DNA of 64,000 nucleotides from Tolypocladium sp. Sup5 PDA-1 (GCA_000750105.3 JPHH03000041.1:1-64000), one strand, 5' to 3'; positions 44,101 through 55,151 are shown, counted from the first letter of the stretch. Numbers and translations: made by a program. Notes: a model not told the origin generated them from the letters alone.

Positions 44101-47100
44101 AGTAATGACGACGCTCAGGGGTGAAGAGGTCGACGTTACTGAGCTGGGCATCGACCCTGATTACCTTGCCGCGTTGCCAGAAGAGTTCAGAGAGGAGGTT
44201 ATTGCCCAGACGGTCAGTGAGAGGCGATCCCAAGCTCGCGAAGAAGCCGCAACGGGCGAGTCGACCGAGGTATTCCAGGAGTTCCTCGATGCCCTGCCAG
44301 AGGAGCTACGCTTGGAAATTGCACAGCAAGAACGGCAAGACGAGCGTCGGCGACAGCGCGAAGAGAGTCGCCGCCAGGCTGCCCATGCTGGAGGCCAAAA
44401 CGCGGTCGCAGCTGAAATGGATCCCGCCAGTATTCTGCTCACCTTCCCGCCAGAACTACGGGAGCAAGCTCTGATTGATCAGGGAGAGGACCTCATGGAC
44501 CAGCTGCCTCCAGAAATGGCAGCCCAGGCTCGAGCTCTGGCCCAGCAGCACATGCCAGTGCCTCAACATCATGGCATACGGTCCATCGTCGCTCCAGGCA
44601 GAACAGCACCCGGCGCTGGTAGAGGGGCAGGCAATGATGCAGCAGATGGCCAAGGCGAGAACAAGGTCCAACGGCGAACAGTAGTCCAGATGCTTGACAA
44701 GTCTGGCATAGCAACACTGCTGCGACTGATGTTCATCGCCCAACAAGGTTCGATCCGCAACTACTTGTTCAGCGTCTTCGCCGATGTGTGCGAAAATCGA
44801 CAAAATCGTCTCGAGGTCATCAGCAGCATCATGCAAATCCTTCAAGAGGGTAGTGCCGACATGAATGCCGTTGAACGCAGCTTCGGGCAACTCTCGCTCA
44901 AGGCCAGGAAACACAAAGAGAAGGACGCCGAGCAAAAGACTCCGCAGAGTGTCAAGAGGACTCTAACAAACGTGGTCGCAACCAGCACCACCCAGACGAA
45001 CTCAGAAACCTCGCCTCTGTTGATCGTGCAGCAGTGCCTAGATCTCCTTGTTGATCTCTGCACGAAGAGCCACCATATCCCGTGGCTGTTCTTGACTGAG
45101 CACGAGATAGTGGGAGCAACGTTGAAGAAAGCCCTGAACCGCAAAGGCAAAGCCAAGGACTCGAAGGCTCACAAATACGCAATCAACTCCTTGTTGACAC
45201 TCCTGGACCGCGAGCTAGTTACCGAGAGCTCCCTTGTAATGACTCACCTCGCAGATTTGTTGAACCGAGTCACACTGCCTCTGCAGAATTTGGAGCGCCG
45301 CCGCAAGGAAACCGTTGAAGAGTCCAAGCCCGGCGAAGCCGATGCTAGTGAGGTGACCACGGCTGAACAGGCAGCATCTGGCGAGGCAAATGACACCACG
45401 TCTGGGCCAGGCCAAGGCTCAGATCAGAACGCCCCTTCGGCCGATGCTATCGCCGCCACCAAGGAGGAGGAGCAGAAGGATGCCACGCAAAAGCGCCCTC
45501 GGCAGTTGCAGCCGCCAGTCATCCCTGCACAGAACCTGACGCTTGTGGTACGGATCTTTGTAGCCAGGGAGTGCAACTCAAAGACCTTCCAGAACACCAT
45601 CTCGACCATCAAGAACCTATCTGCCATCCCAGGCGCAAAGGAGGCGTTTGGACACGAGCTGGTTCACCAGGCCCGGCTTTTGAGCGAGAACATTGTGTCA
45701 GATCTGGACGACCTTCTCCCGCACATCGCCCAAGCCACCACCGGAACCGAGATCCAGGGGGTTGCTCTCGCCAAGTTCTCTCCCGGCGCGTCGGAGCAGA
45801 ACAAGCTCCTCCGGGTTCTCACCGCATTGGACCACCTGTTTGATGGCAAGAAGAAAGCTCGAGACGAGGAAAATGAAAAGTCCAGGGAAAAGGAAAAGCA
45901 GTACCTGGTCACTTCGCTCTATCACAACTCCACCTTTTCGGCCATGTGGGAGAAGCTGAGTGCCTGTCTCAGCGCCATTCGCCAGCGCGAGAACATGCTC
46001 AACGTGGCTACGATCTTGCTGCCCCTCATCGAGTCCCTCATGGTAGTGTGCAAGAATACGACAACCAACGACGATCAGTCTCAAAGCCAGGTCACCAAGG
46101 ACATGGTCCTGTCGAGTCCACCGCCAGAGTCTCGCACCGCGAACCTCTTCTTCAGTTTCACAGAGGACCACCGACGCATTCTCAACGAGCTCGTACGGCA
46201 TAATCCAAAACTCATGTCTGGTACATTTGCGCTGTTGGTCAAGAACCCCAAGGTCCTCGAGTTTGACAACAAACGAAACTACTTCAACCGCAGTGTCCAT
46301 TCGCGAACCGGTCAGAACAACGGGCGGCCATCGTATCCGGCCCTGCAGCTGTCTGTCCGTCGCGATCATGTCTTCCACGATTCATTCAAGTCGCTCTACT
46401 TCAAGTCTGGCGATGAGATGAAGTTTGGAAAGCTCAACATTCGCTTCCACGGCGAAGAGGGCGTGGATGCTGGAGGCGTCACCCGCGAGTGGTTCCAGGT
46501 GCTCGCGCGCCAAATGTTCGATCCCAACTACGCCCTGTTCATCCCCGTCTCGTCAGACCGCACCACCTTCCACCCGAACAAGCTCAGCGGAATCAACGAC
46601 GAGCACTTGATGTTTTTCAAGTTCATTGGGCGCACTATCGGCAAGGCTCTGTACGAGGGCCGACTGCTTGACTGCTTCTTCAGCCGAGCGGTGTACAAGC
46701 GGATTCTCGGCAAGTCGGTGTCGGTGAAGGATATGGAGTCGTTTGACCCAGACTACTACAAGTCCCTTTGCTGGATGTTGGAGAATGACATTACCGACAT
46801 CATCACCGAAACCTTTTCGGTTGAGGATGACGAGTTCGGCGTTACCAACGTCGTGGACCTCATCCCCAATGGTCGAGAGATTTCGGTGACCGAGGAGAAC
46901 AAGCACGAGTACGTCCGTCTTGTTGTTGAGCACAAGCTGCTGTCCTCGGTGAAGGACCAGATGGAGAACTTCTTGAAGGGTGAGTTTCTCTCTCCCAGAC
47001 CAGATTGTGATGGCACTTGCTAACTCTCTTAATAGGCTTCCATGAGATCGTTCCAGCCAAGCTCATCTCGATCTTCAATGAACAAGAGCTCGAACTGTTG

Positions 47101-47537
47101 ATCTCTGGTCTCCCGGACATCGACATTGATGACTGGAAGAGCAACACTGAGTACCAGAACTACACGCCCTCTTCCCAGCAGATTCAGTGGTTCTGGCGAG
47201 CGGTCAGATCATTCGACAAGGAGGAGCGAGCCAAGTTACTGCAGTTTGTCACGGGAACCAGCAAGGTCCCCCTCAACGGCTTCAAGGAGCTGGAGGGCAT
47301 GAATGGCGTCAATCGCTTCAACATTCATCGCGACTATGGCAACAAGGACAGACTGCCCTCATCGCACACGTGCTTCAATCGTAAGTGCTCCCGATATGTC
47401 ATTATACAATGAGCAGGAGAACCAAGCTAACACGACCCTTAGAACTTGATCTTCCCGAGTATGAAAGCTACGACGCGTTGCGCTCGCAGATCCACAAGGC
47501 CATAACGCAAGGAAGCGAGTACTTCGGATTTGCCTAA
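35148..47537 (+). CDS. TOM1: Giant HECT E3 ubiquitin ligase, Tom1/HUWE1 family
   Basis: Seven exons join to 4015 residues: 35148-35195, 35257-42847, 42903-42965, 43024-43206, 43257-46979, 47036-47380 and 47443-47537; all phases fit. The N-terminus (MGKITKTIQPKHRETL, then SPWLRSYVQAASTIPLPSLPKHL) starts the armadillo-like region that includes DUF908 and DUF913. A strongly acidic Asp/Glu region spans about 2320-2510. An alanine/glutamate/lysine coiled coil is near 2790-2870. Three ubiquitin-binding-motif-like words follow: YLAALPEEFREEVI (about 2930), FLDALPEELRLEI (about 2970) and ILLTFPPELREQAL (about 3020). The HECT domain occupies roughly the last 350 residues, with catalytic Cys3982 in SSHTCFNQ, 33 residues from the end. 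It should transfer ubiquitin to substrates such as excess histones or unassembled ribosomal proteins, as in yeast. Confidence 0.96.
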
Positions 47538-48291
47538 TGACCTGATACGCAATAGAACGAGGCGCCGGGGTATTGCGAGTGTGTGGATTAACCACGGGCC
47601 AAGCCTATATCTCCTTTTCTTTCTTTATCTCTTTGTCCTGGCCTTGTAAGTTTTAGGGTGTAAAGCATTTTCACTCGGGGTTCGCTGGTCAGCAGCAGCA
47701 TTGCCCGGCTTGGAGGGGCGATCTCCTGTCCCGACATGGCCTCTCTTTCCTTCAAGGCAGAATGCTTTGCTCAAGAGAAGTGCAGGTCTCTTGGGCGGCG
47801 GCGGGTCTTGAGGAATGGCAATTCATGGAGGGCAGAGCCGCAATAGGGAATTGTATGTAGAATAGGAACAGTCAGCCGCACGTTAGACAGGTGAATAAAG
47901 GCGGTCTTTATGAGATGATGATTGTCCTCGGTGACTTGTCGCTGCACTTTTGCTCGAGAGTGGCCAGTACCAAGTACGAGTTTTGGGAGTCACTCTGTAC
48001 GCATGGATTCTGTACTACAAGACTTTGCCAAAAGCGGGCACACTTTTCAACTCGGAATTGTCCGTGGGACGACGGGAGATGTAGACTCGGAATGGTTGTC
48101 ACGGTTGTACTTGATGTGGAGAGTTTGTCTTGATGGCATCAAGAATGCATTTGAAATTTCCCGAAATGCCTCTAATACATTCGTAATGGGGGGCTCCAAA
48201 CCAAGCCCGAGAGATCCTCACTCCTAATGCATGCAAACCACAGGACCGAGGTATGATTTCCACTTTTTTGTCATTATAACGCCGGAAACGC
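47538..48291. other. Convergent 3' region, no gene seen
   Basis: About 750 bases between Tom1 (+) and eS6 (-). It should hold two 3' untranslated regions. The short frames here lack domain character. Confidence 0.55.
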
Positions 48292-49488
48292 TTACTTGCG
48301 CATAGAGCTTGCTCGTCGCTTGCGGGCATCGGCCTTGTGGGCCTTGGCCTCGGCAACACGCTTGGCCAGGACCTGGGCGTACTCGTTCTGTTGGAAAACA
48401 CAAGTTAGTAACCTGGACTTTCAGGGGTTGCGAGCAGGAAACTCGGGTTATACTCACGGCCTCGTCCTTGACCTTCTCGGCCTGGCGCCTCTTGAGGGCG
48501 GCGCGGTGGCGCTTGTGCTGGAGACGCTGGGGTGTGACCAGCCTCTGGATCTTGGGGGCCTTGGTGTAAGGCTTCTTGCCCTCACCCTTGGGCTGGATCT
48601 CTCGTCGAATGACGTACTTGCGGACCTATATTCCCCGTCGAGATTAGTTTCACAACCCTTCATTCAGAAATTTGTACTCTTATACCACCGGCACCGGGGC
48701 TGGTGGCCATCTCACACTCTACCCGGACTGCCACTGCCATCGCCGCAGTCCTGGGTAGGCGATGATCGAGTATGGGTGCAAGGTGAAACATACATCGTCA
48801 TCCTTGGTGAGGCCGAAGAACTTGCGGATCTTGGTGGCGCGCTTGGGGCCGAGGCGCTTGGGGTGGACGACGTCGGTCAGGCCGGGGATGTCGCTGTCGC
48901 CCTGCTTGACAATGGCGAGGGCCAGGACGGACAGGTCCATGCCGACGATGCAGCCACGGACGGACTTGCGCTTGCGCTCGCCGGTGCGGCGGGGGCGGTA
49001 GCAGGAGTGGCCGTCGGCGAGCAGCAGGCGGACACGGCTGGGGTGCAGGACACCCTGCTTCATGGGGAAACCCTGCTTGTCGTTGCCACCGGTGATGCGG
49101 AAGATGTAGCCCTTGAACTCATCACCAACGGAGTCGCCAGGGACCTCAGCGCCCATCTACATGCCCAATGTTAGCCGACTCTTCCAACTCGCGTGTTCGA
49201 AGGAATCGTTTCGGTTCGACGAAGAGAGAAAGATTTCGTTCGTGGAGAGGGATTCGACGTACGCGCTTCTCCATGAAGACGGCGAGCTTGCGCTCATCTT
49301 CGATGTCGATGAGCTTCTGGCTGCCATTGGCAGGGTAGCTGATGTTCAACTGCGAAGTCGTGTTAGCGATGCATCCTCCTCCGTGTCCAATCCGCGAGGG
49401 GGAATTGCTGCGTGCTCGAACGGCGAAAGCGCTTGCTCCGCATTGGAAGCACTGCGCACTCGCGAGAGTTGGGGCGTCGTACCTTCAT
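48292..49488 (-). CDS. RPS6: 40S ribosomal protein eS6
   Basis: Five exons join to 239 residues: 49488-49483 (only ATG AAG), 49349-49263, 49156-48794, 48625-48458 and 48387-48292. Hallmarks in order are LNISYPANGSQKLIDIEDERKL, MGAEVPGDSVGDEFKGYIFRI, GGNDKQGFPMKQGVL, RPRRTGERKRKSVRGCIV and HPKRLGPKRATKIRKFFGL, then a basic helical C-terminus ending RRASSMRK. The RRASS serines correspond to the S6-kinase phosphorylation sites. All introns are phase 0 (GTACGA, GTACGT, GTATGT, GTGAGT donors). The third intron, 168 bases, carries a strong hairpin. It is a structural protein of the small subunit, divergent from Ctf8. Confidence 0.97.
48719..48758 (-). other. Strong hairpin inside the third eS6 intron
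   Basis: Bases 48719-48731 pair with 48745-48758 over 13 base pairs with a single bulged base (48752) and a 13-base loop. A second, weaker hairpin (CCACCAGC with GCCGGTGG on the transcript strand, one mismatch) follows downstream in the same intron at about 48683-48704, and an ACA lies about 13 bases after it. This resembles the two-hairpin outline of an H/ACA small nucleolar RNA, but no good H box is visible between the hairpins. Confidence 0.4.
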
Positions 49489-49973
49489 CTTGCCAGTTTG
49501 TGATGGTGCAAGTTGACTTGACCTGGCTGATGTGAAGTCGTTCGTTGGGTGATGGATGGAGGTGGTAAAATTTGGGCGAAATCGAGAAAGTGTGTGCCGC
49601 TAGGGTTCCTCTGTGCGCGTGCAAAATGGCACGGGCCAATCACCGTCCCGCGAAGAACGCGAACGCCGGGGAAAGGATATCCCGACCCACAATGTGCACC
49701 AGCCTCTTGTGGCGCATTGCCCAGGATCAAGCGAAAGTCGTGCACCGCCACATCCACTTCTTTCAAGGCAGGCGTCGCGTGGTTCTCACAGAAGAGGCAG
49801 GTACGAAGCGCTTCGTACCTCACGATGTATATGTATATCGGTGACGCATCTCAGATCAAGGCAGACAACATCATCCATCCGTCTTCGGCACATCACATCA
49901 AGGGCGTTAACTCGGCCATCTGCTTGCTGTCTCTTATTCAGATTGTCCTTTTTGCGCGCATCCAGATACCAAC
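49489..49973. other. Divergent eS6/Ctf8 promoter
   Basis: A 485-base divergent promoter between a ribosomal protein gene and a cohesion-factor gene. It holds a CTAGGGTT word near 49598-49605, similar to telomere-repeat-type sites found in some fungal ribosomal protein promoters, and the 22-base palindrome at 49799-49820. Confidence 0.55.
49799..49820. promoter_or_regulatory. 22-base perfect palindrome
   Basis: A perfect inverted repeat with core GTACGAAGCGCTTCGTAC at 49801-49818, extended by AG on the left and CT on the right. It sits about 155 bases upstream of the Ctf8 start codon and about 310 from eS6. Each arm carries the word TACGAAG that recurs in other intergenic regions of this window. 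Confidence 0.6.
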
Positions 49974-50417
49974 ATGTCGTCTTGCAAGCTGTATCCTCAG
50001 TCGAAGCCAGACACGCCACCATCCAACCCTCTCCCCCAACTGCTCCAAACCCCCTCTGGACTCGCCCTGCTCGAGCTCCAGGGCACCGTCAATCTGCCCT
50101 CAGACGCAAACGGCAAGACCCTCAAGGACCTCGAGGTCGGGAGGCTCGAGTTCCCAGACCACGTGCCTGGCGACGAGGGCTCGGCGTGGATGAAGCGCGT
50201 TCACCTCTACATTGGGCAGCACCAGCGTCTGACGGGCGAGGTCAAGAAGCTGCCCAAGGCCATGGCCGTCGTGCGCCGGCGCGAGAATCAGTGGTACGAG
50301 AACTCGGCTGGCCCCGTGCAGGAGCAGGGCGATAACCTGGAGGTGGTCGAGATTGTCAAGTACAAGTTGATGTTTTCGAACCGGCCAGAGCCTGTCGGCA
50401 CGGCCAATGCTCCCTAA
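49974..50417 (+). CDS. CTF8: Ctf8, subunit of the Ctf18-RFC clamp loader
   Basis: A single exon of 147 residues. The words LALLELQGTVNLPSD and LKDLEVGRLEFPD near the N-terminus, then VHLYIGQHQRLTGEVKKLPKAMAVVRRR, follow the Ctf8 family pattern, and the length fits. Ctf8 binds Dcc1 and the C-terminus of Ctf18 to form an alternative replication factor C that loads or unloads PCNA and supports sister chromatid cohesion. It is transcribed away from eS6 and ends 114 bases from the convergent APH-family gene. Confidence 0.9.
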   Translation: MSSCKLYPQSKPDTPPSNPLPQLLQTPSGLALLELQGTVNLPSDANGKTLKDLEVGRLEFPDHVPGDEGSAWMKRVHLYIGQHQRLTGEVKKLPKAMAVVRRRENQWYENSAGPVQEQGDNLEVVEIVKYKLMFSNRPEPVGTANAP

Positions 50418-50531
50418 CTAGATGGGGAGACAAAAGATCTTATCATGAGTCTCACCCAACGCCGCATTGTGTGCCACGTCAAATCAGTCGATGCCTTTGC
50501 TACTTGGCCAAGCGCCCCCTTTCTACACCTC

Positions 50532-51410
50532 TCAGGCCTGCAACGCCCGAGCGAGCTCCTCAATACGCTTCACACTCGGTCCACGACGCTCTGGATCCGG
50601 TGCCTCTGATGTAAAGACCAGCGCAAGCATCAGCGCAGCGTCCAGCCGCAGAAATGTCTCTTCCTCGGATGACACCTCGGGGAGCGGCGCAAGACGCGAG
50701 TACGCCTGTACGAACGCATCCCCTGGCCGGCCCAGCTCCATGATCCGAAAGAAGTCCACCGCCGCCGGTCCGATAAGCGCATTCGTCCAGTCCAGCACCG
50801 CAACAACTCTACCATTGCGAACACGAAGATTGACGTCGCGGAGATCCATGTGCAGCAGACACGGGGGAAGACGCCTAAGCTTCTCGGCAATGGGCTGTAG
50901 CACATTTATCCCTGGGGTCCATTCCCTGGCGCCGGGCTCCTCCTTCGCAAACTGCTCGAAGCGTCGGAGAATCCTCTGTACCAGTGCTGTGAGGACATCG
51001 ACTCCCTCCATGGCTACAAGCCGGACATCCCAATCGCGGGGCAGCGGCGTATTGTGTACCAGAGCGGCTATGCGGCCGAGCTCCTCCGGCGGCGCCTCGG
51101 ATCCATCGTCGTCGACGTACTCGCTCAACATCGCCGGATAGCCATCTGCCCCGAGGAGTCCAAACGGCTTTGGGACCGGCACCGGCCCGCCATGGAGGAG
51201 CTCGTATATCTTAAGCTCCTGGTCGATGAGATCCCTGGCATCGTTATTGGGGTCATTGGCATTTCGGAACACCCTGTGTTGCGGAACTCTGAGTGCAACG
51301 CGGCCGTGTTTTGCTGAAGTCGCTTTGAAGACAACGAATTCGAGGCCCTGGGCCACAAACGCGACCTCGGTCAGGCCGGCGAGGGAGATGAAGGGTCGGG
51401 CGAGATCCAT
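50532..51410 (-). CDS. APH-family phosphotransferase-like protein
   Basis: A single exon of 292 residues with the aminoglycoside/choline phosphotransferase (APH) fold. The N-lobe is around residues 15-95 (GLEFVVFKATS, then RVALRVPQH). The catalytic loop is LLHMDLRDVNLRV near residues 185-197, with the HxDxxxxN pattern, and the metal-binding segment is AVLDWTNALIGPAAVDFFR, where Asp of DW takes the place of DFG. The key residues are intact, so activity is likely. Fungal members of this family are numerous, their substrates mostly unknown, and the name does not imply antibiotic resistance. The start at 51410 gives a family-like N-terminus. The next gene on the same strand (Dph1) is about 490 bases upstream. 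Confidence 0.88.
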   Translation of the reverse strand: MDLARPFISLAGLTEVAFVAQGLEFVVFKATSAKHGRVALRVPQHRVFRNANDPNNDARDLIDQELKIYELLHGGPVPVPKPFGLLGADGYPAMLSEYVDDDGSEAPPEELGRIAALVHNTPLPRDWDVRLVAMEGVDVLTALVQRILRRFEQFAKEEPGAREWTPGINVLQPIAEKLRRLPPCLLHMDLRDVNLRVRNGRVVAVLDWTNALIGPAAVDFFRIMELGRPGDAFVQAYSRLAPLPEVSSEEETFLRLDAALMLALVFTSEAPDPERRGPSVKRIEELARALQA

Positions 51411-51902
51411 GATGCGCCGGGGGGGGGTCCCACTGGGGCAAGGAACACTGTTTGCTCGTCAGATAGCCAGCTCAGTTCTTGGAAGCCGTGCGGATGTTTG
51501 CAGAGTCTAATTGACGGTTTTGATCAAGTTTGTGTGTTGAAATTTCCAGAATTCAGTGAGAGAACATTGTTTCATTTGAAACCAGACAAGTTGTCAAAGT
51601 CGATGCCTGCGGTACCTGGATGGCTAGAGTACGCCATGAATCAAGTCTGATGACTCACAGCTCGAGCTATTCTGATAGGTGCAACCCCTCAGCCTGGGCT
51701 CAACGCTGCCCCCTGTTCTGATGCTGTCATGGCCCTGGACTCGGCCGCTGCCAGTTTCGAAGTCGGCGTTCTTCCAACCCCTGGAACTAATAATCTCGAA
51801 TGTCAAGTCTTCTGTGAGGTGAATGTTCGGCGTCCAGGTATTTGGTATCGAATTGTCATTCATCATGATTGTCTCATTCCCTTTATATCGTGATACGGAC
51901 GT
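51411..51902. other. Intergenic, no gene seen
   Basis: About 490 bases between Dph1 and the APH-family gene, both on the minus strand; it should contain the APH-gene promoter and the Dph1 3' end. Nothing else was recognised. Confidence 0.55.
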
Positions 51903-53363
51903 CTATCCCGCACCTACGCTCGCAATAGCAGCGCCCTCGTCCACCGCCGGCCTCGTCCTCCCCAGCCCTTCCTTGCCATAGTAGTCCATCGGATACACGC
52001 CCCCTTCCTTGTCCCAGCCCTGCCGCTCGCCCAGCGCGACGAGCGCCTCGTACGGCGTCAGCAGCGGCCGCGGAAAGGCGTACCCCCAGTCGATGCTGAG
52101 GCGCGGGCACGCCACCTGCACCCAACACTCGACGTCATTCATCATGGCCAGCTTTCCGGGGAAGATCTCGCTCAGCAGCAGATTGACAAAGGGGATCCCG
52201 CGCTCCGCCAGGCGCCGCTCGATGAGCGCCATGGTGTGCGGATTGCCCTGACGGCCGAGCGAGCCGAGGATCAGGCCCCAGCGGCGGGCGGTGCGCGCGC
52301 TGCGGATGGCGGTCCGGCGCAGCGACTGCATCTCGTCGTGGGCGTACGTCTCGCGCGTGAGCTTGCGCGAGTACGGGTCGTAGCGGTACGCGGGCACGGT
52401 CGGGTTGTGGATCATGATGCTCTCGAGGTGGAAGCGGCCGTCGCCGAGGTACAGGATCAGGTCGACGGCGTCCTCGTCGCGCAGGCGCGGCGACGTGCAA
52501 CCCAGGATCTCGCCCTTGCTGAGGGGCGCGATCTGGGGCACGAGGACGCGGAAGCCGGCGGCCTCGAGGGCGCCGCGCACGCCGTGGATGGTGGCGTTGA
52601 ACTGGATGGTGCCGACGACGGCGACGGTCTTGCCGCTGGCGAAGCTGCGCTCGAGCGAGGCCAGCAGGTGGCCCGCATCGATGCTGATGTCGACGAAGAC
52701 GTAGAGCGTCTTGATCTTGGTGACGTCGACGGGGATGAGGCAGCTGTGGGCGTAGTGGACGAGCAGGTCGCAGCCCATGGCGCGGGCCGTGTAGTCGTCG
52801 ATGCAGCACGCGCCGTACGTCACGTCGCCCATGATGAGCGTCTCGATGCCCGGGCAGAACTGCGTCAGGATGTCCGAGATGGTCGTCGCGAAGAGCAGCA
52901 GGCCCTCGGGCATCTGCAGGGCCACCTTCTTGGCCCCGGAGGTGCGGATCCGGTGTATCGTCTTGGGGATCTCGAAGCTGTAGTTGGCGGGCAGCAGCGC
53001 AATCGCCTCCTTGAGGCTCGGGTCGTCCAGGATCTCCTTGGGGACGCGGTTGAGGAGCCGGGGCGGGCGTCGTGGTTTGGCGGCTGTATGAGATGTGAGT
53101 TGGACTGTATGTCATGTGGAGAGATGGGGGTCAGATGGTGACAGACCTTGGACGGCGCCGCTCTCGCCGTTTGTGCTCGCAGTTCCGTTCTTTGCCGCGG
53201 CCTCTGCGGCCGCTCGTCTCCCTACGAAGCGCTTCTTGGGCTGCTTGACTGCAGTTGTGGGATCCTCGCCCGACGCATGCTCACTCCCCGCCGCATGAGC
53301 CATCTGAGACTCTTCAATGTCGGCCGCGATGCCCAGGTCGACCTGGGCCCTGTCGTCCTCCAT
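51903..53363 (-). CDS. DPH1: Diphthamide biosynthesis protein 1
   Basis: Two exons, 53363-53147 and 53083-51903, join to 465 residues. The N-terminal exon is acidic and then basic (KKRFVGRR), as in fungal Dph1. The core begins RVPKEILDDPSLKEAIALLPANYSFEIPKTI and VALQMPEGLLLF. Iron-sulfur-binding cysteine positions are visible in GDVTYGACCIDDYTA, VHYAHSCLIP and WVQVACPRLSIDWG. With Dph2, Dph3 and Dph4 the protein forms the radical enzyme that transfers the 3-amino-3-carboxypropyl group of S-adenosylmethionine to a histidine of elongation factor 2, the first step of diphthamide synthesis. The intron donor is GTCTGT, less usual than its neighbours, but the frame closes exactly. Confidence 0.94.
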
Positions 53364-53761
53364 GGTTTTTTCTGGCCTCCTGGCTCTTCCCGGGTCAATC
53401 TCGCGGCGATTCTGTAACCTCGGGCGATATTTGCTGTGAGTTTGTCGTCGACTGATATGGCAAGTGAGAGGGTTTGTTGCATGAGTTTTCTGGGTCCAGT
53501 CTGCGATTGGTCGCGACCAAGTCCCATCGCCTGATGGCTTACCCTACAGGCACGGGTGGAAAGGCCCCCCCTCCCCACAACTTGTCAACTGCAACTTTAA
53601 CATCAACATGCCTTCATTCTACTTATCAAGACGAGACAGCCATTTGAATTTCATATAATTCATTCCATTCAATGTTACCCATTCAGAGATACCATCGCCG
53701 AGTTCCCAGTTCCCATCATGCATTAATATACGAAACCCGCACTAACCAACCCCGTATCCCC
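53364..53761. other. Intergenic, no gene seen
   Basis: About 400 bases upstream of Dph1 and downstream of the aldose epimerase gene. It should hold the Dph1 promoter. Nothing else was recognised. Confidence 0.55.
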
Positions 53762-55151
53762 TCACAGCTCGCGACGAGACGACGACGAAGACTTTTTCTT
53801 CTTGTCGTGCTCCGACGTCAGGCTGAACCTGTACTTGGCCCGCAGCACGTACGGGTCGTCGGACGGGCCAAAGACCTGCTTGCGCATCCACTCGGGGTGG
53901 TTGATGCCGTCAATGTAGTCCTGGACCTCGAGCACGACGCAGCCGAACTTGGGGACGGTGCGCGGGAAGTCCTTGCCCTTGTCCTTGCTCGTGTCCACGT
54001 CGGCGCGCTTACCGCTGCCGCTCTTGGTGACGCCCTGCGTCTTCTTGAGCGCCATGCTGCCGTTCTGCCCGTTGCACGAGTACACCTGGAAGGCGTCCTG
54101 GTCGGTGAAGACGTCGAGCTGGATGCCGGACCAGGCCGACGAGAGCGTCGCGACGGGGCCCTCCTTTCGCCAGTCAAAGTTGCCGAGCCCGGCGCGGTTG
54201 ACGGTGTAGCAGTTGTCTATCACGGTCAGTTCCAACACATTCCCTTCTTGGAGACTCAGCGCGACAAAGACAAGAGAGTGACCTACCATAGCCCGTGCAG
54301 TTGAAGCCGCAGTTGTCCTTGAGTGCCGGGTCATTGATCGCCGCGCCAATCTGCCGCGGCTTACTCCAAAAGTCGTTGACGGACCCCCGCGCGTTGGACA
54401 GGATCTCGCCCGTGGGGATGAGGATGTTGTCGACGCCGATGCGCTGCCCGCCGTAGGGCATGTGCAGGCTGTGGTTGAGCGCCGTGTTGGTCTCGTTGTT
54501 GGCGAAGCCGTCGAGGTTCCAGTATGTGTGGCTGCTCAGCATGATGGGCGTCTTCTTGGTCGTCGACACGGCCACCATGCTGATGTCCCAGTCGCGGCCC
54601 GCCAGCGCGTACGTGATGACGGACTCCACGTCGCCGGGGAAGCCCTCCTTGCCGTCCGGGTCGAACAAGGAGAAGGAGATGCTCGAGCGGCTGTGCGACA
54701 CGACGGTGAAGTTGCGCCAGTCCCAGCCGTCGGGCCCGCCGTGCAGCGTGTCGAGGCCGTCCGGGTGCTCCTCGGTCGGGTTCTCGTTGGCCTTCACCTT
54801 GTACGTGTGGCCGTCGATCTCGAAGCTGCTGTTCCTGATGCGGTTGGCGTAGCGGCCCGGCACGCCGCCAAAGTGGCCGTGCTGCTTGTCCACGGAGTAG
54901 TAGCTGGCGTTGTCGAAGCCGGTGACGAGGTCGCGCTCGACGCCGTACTGGTCCTTGAACATGAGGTTGGCGATGGACGCGCCGTAGGGCACAAACGCCG
55001 CCGAGAGGCCGTCGCCGTAGATCCAGAACTTGCCGTCCTTGTCGGGCTTGGGCGTGGAGGAGGTGGTGCTGCTGTTGCCGGTGGTGCTCGAGGCTGCCGA
55101 CGCCAATGGCGGTGCCACGGCGAGGGCCAGGAGCTGCGTTGCCCACTTCAT
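53762..55151 (-). CDS. Secreted aldose 1-epimerase (galactose mutarotase-like)
   Basis: Two exons, 55151-54287 and 54216-53762, join to 439 residues across a 70-base intron. A signal peptide is clear (MKWATQLLALAVAPPLASA). The mutarotase fold is supported by VPYGASIANLMFKDQYG, the GRYANRI segment, DTLHGGPDGWDWRNF with a catalytic-type His, SSHTYWNLDG, and the acid near the end, FGCVVLEVQDYIDGINHPEW, where Glu is the expected base. The family interconverts alpha and beta anomers of aldoses. Extracellular fungal members are common and may act on sugars from polysaccharide breakdown. Oddities are a Lys/Ser/Thr-rich insertion (about 375-400) and a KKKKSSSSSRREL tail. The final RREL is only distantly like an ER-retrieval signal. 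Confidence 0.9.

Noticed and set aside
43250..47023. Reading the HECT-containing frame as a separate gene starting at 43250
   Set aside because: Splice sites at 43206/43257 and the upstream exons join it in phase to the N-terminal Tom1 half, and the ATG at 43250 falls in the intron.
52236..53141. 301-codon plus-strand frame opposite Dph1
   Set aside because: Complementary-strand shadow of a GC-rich conserved gene.
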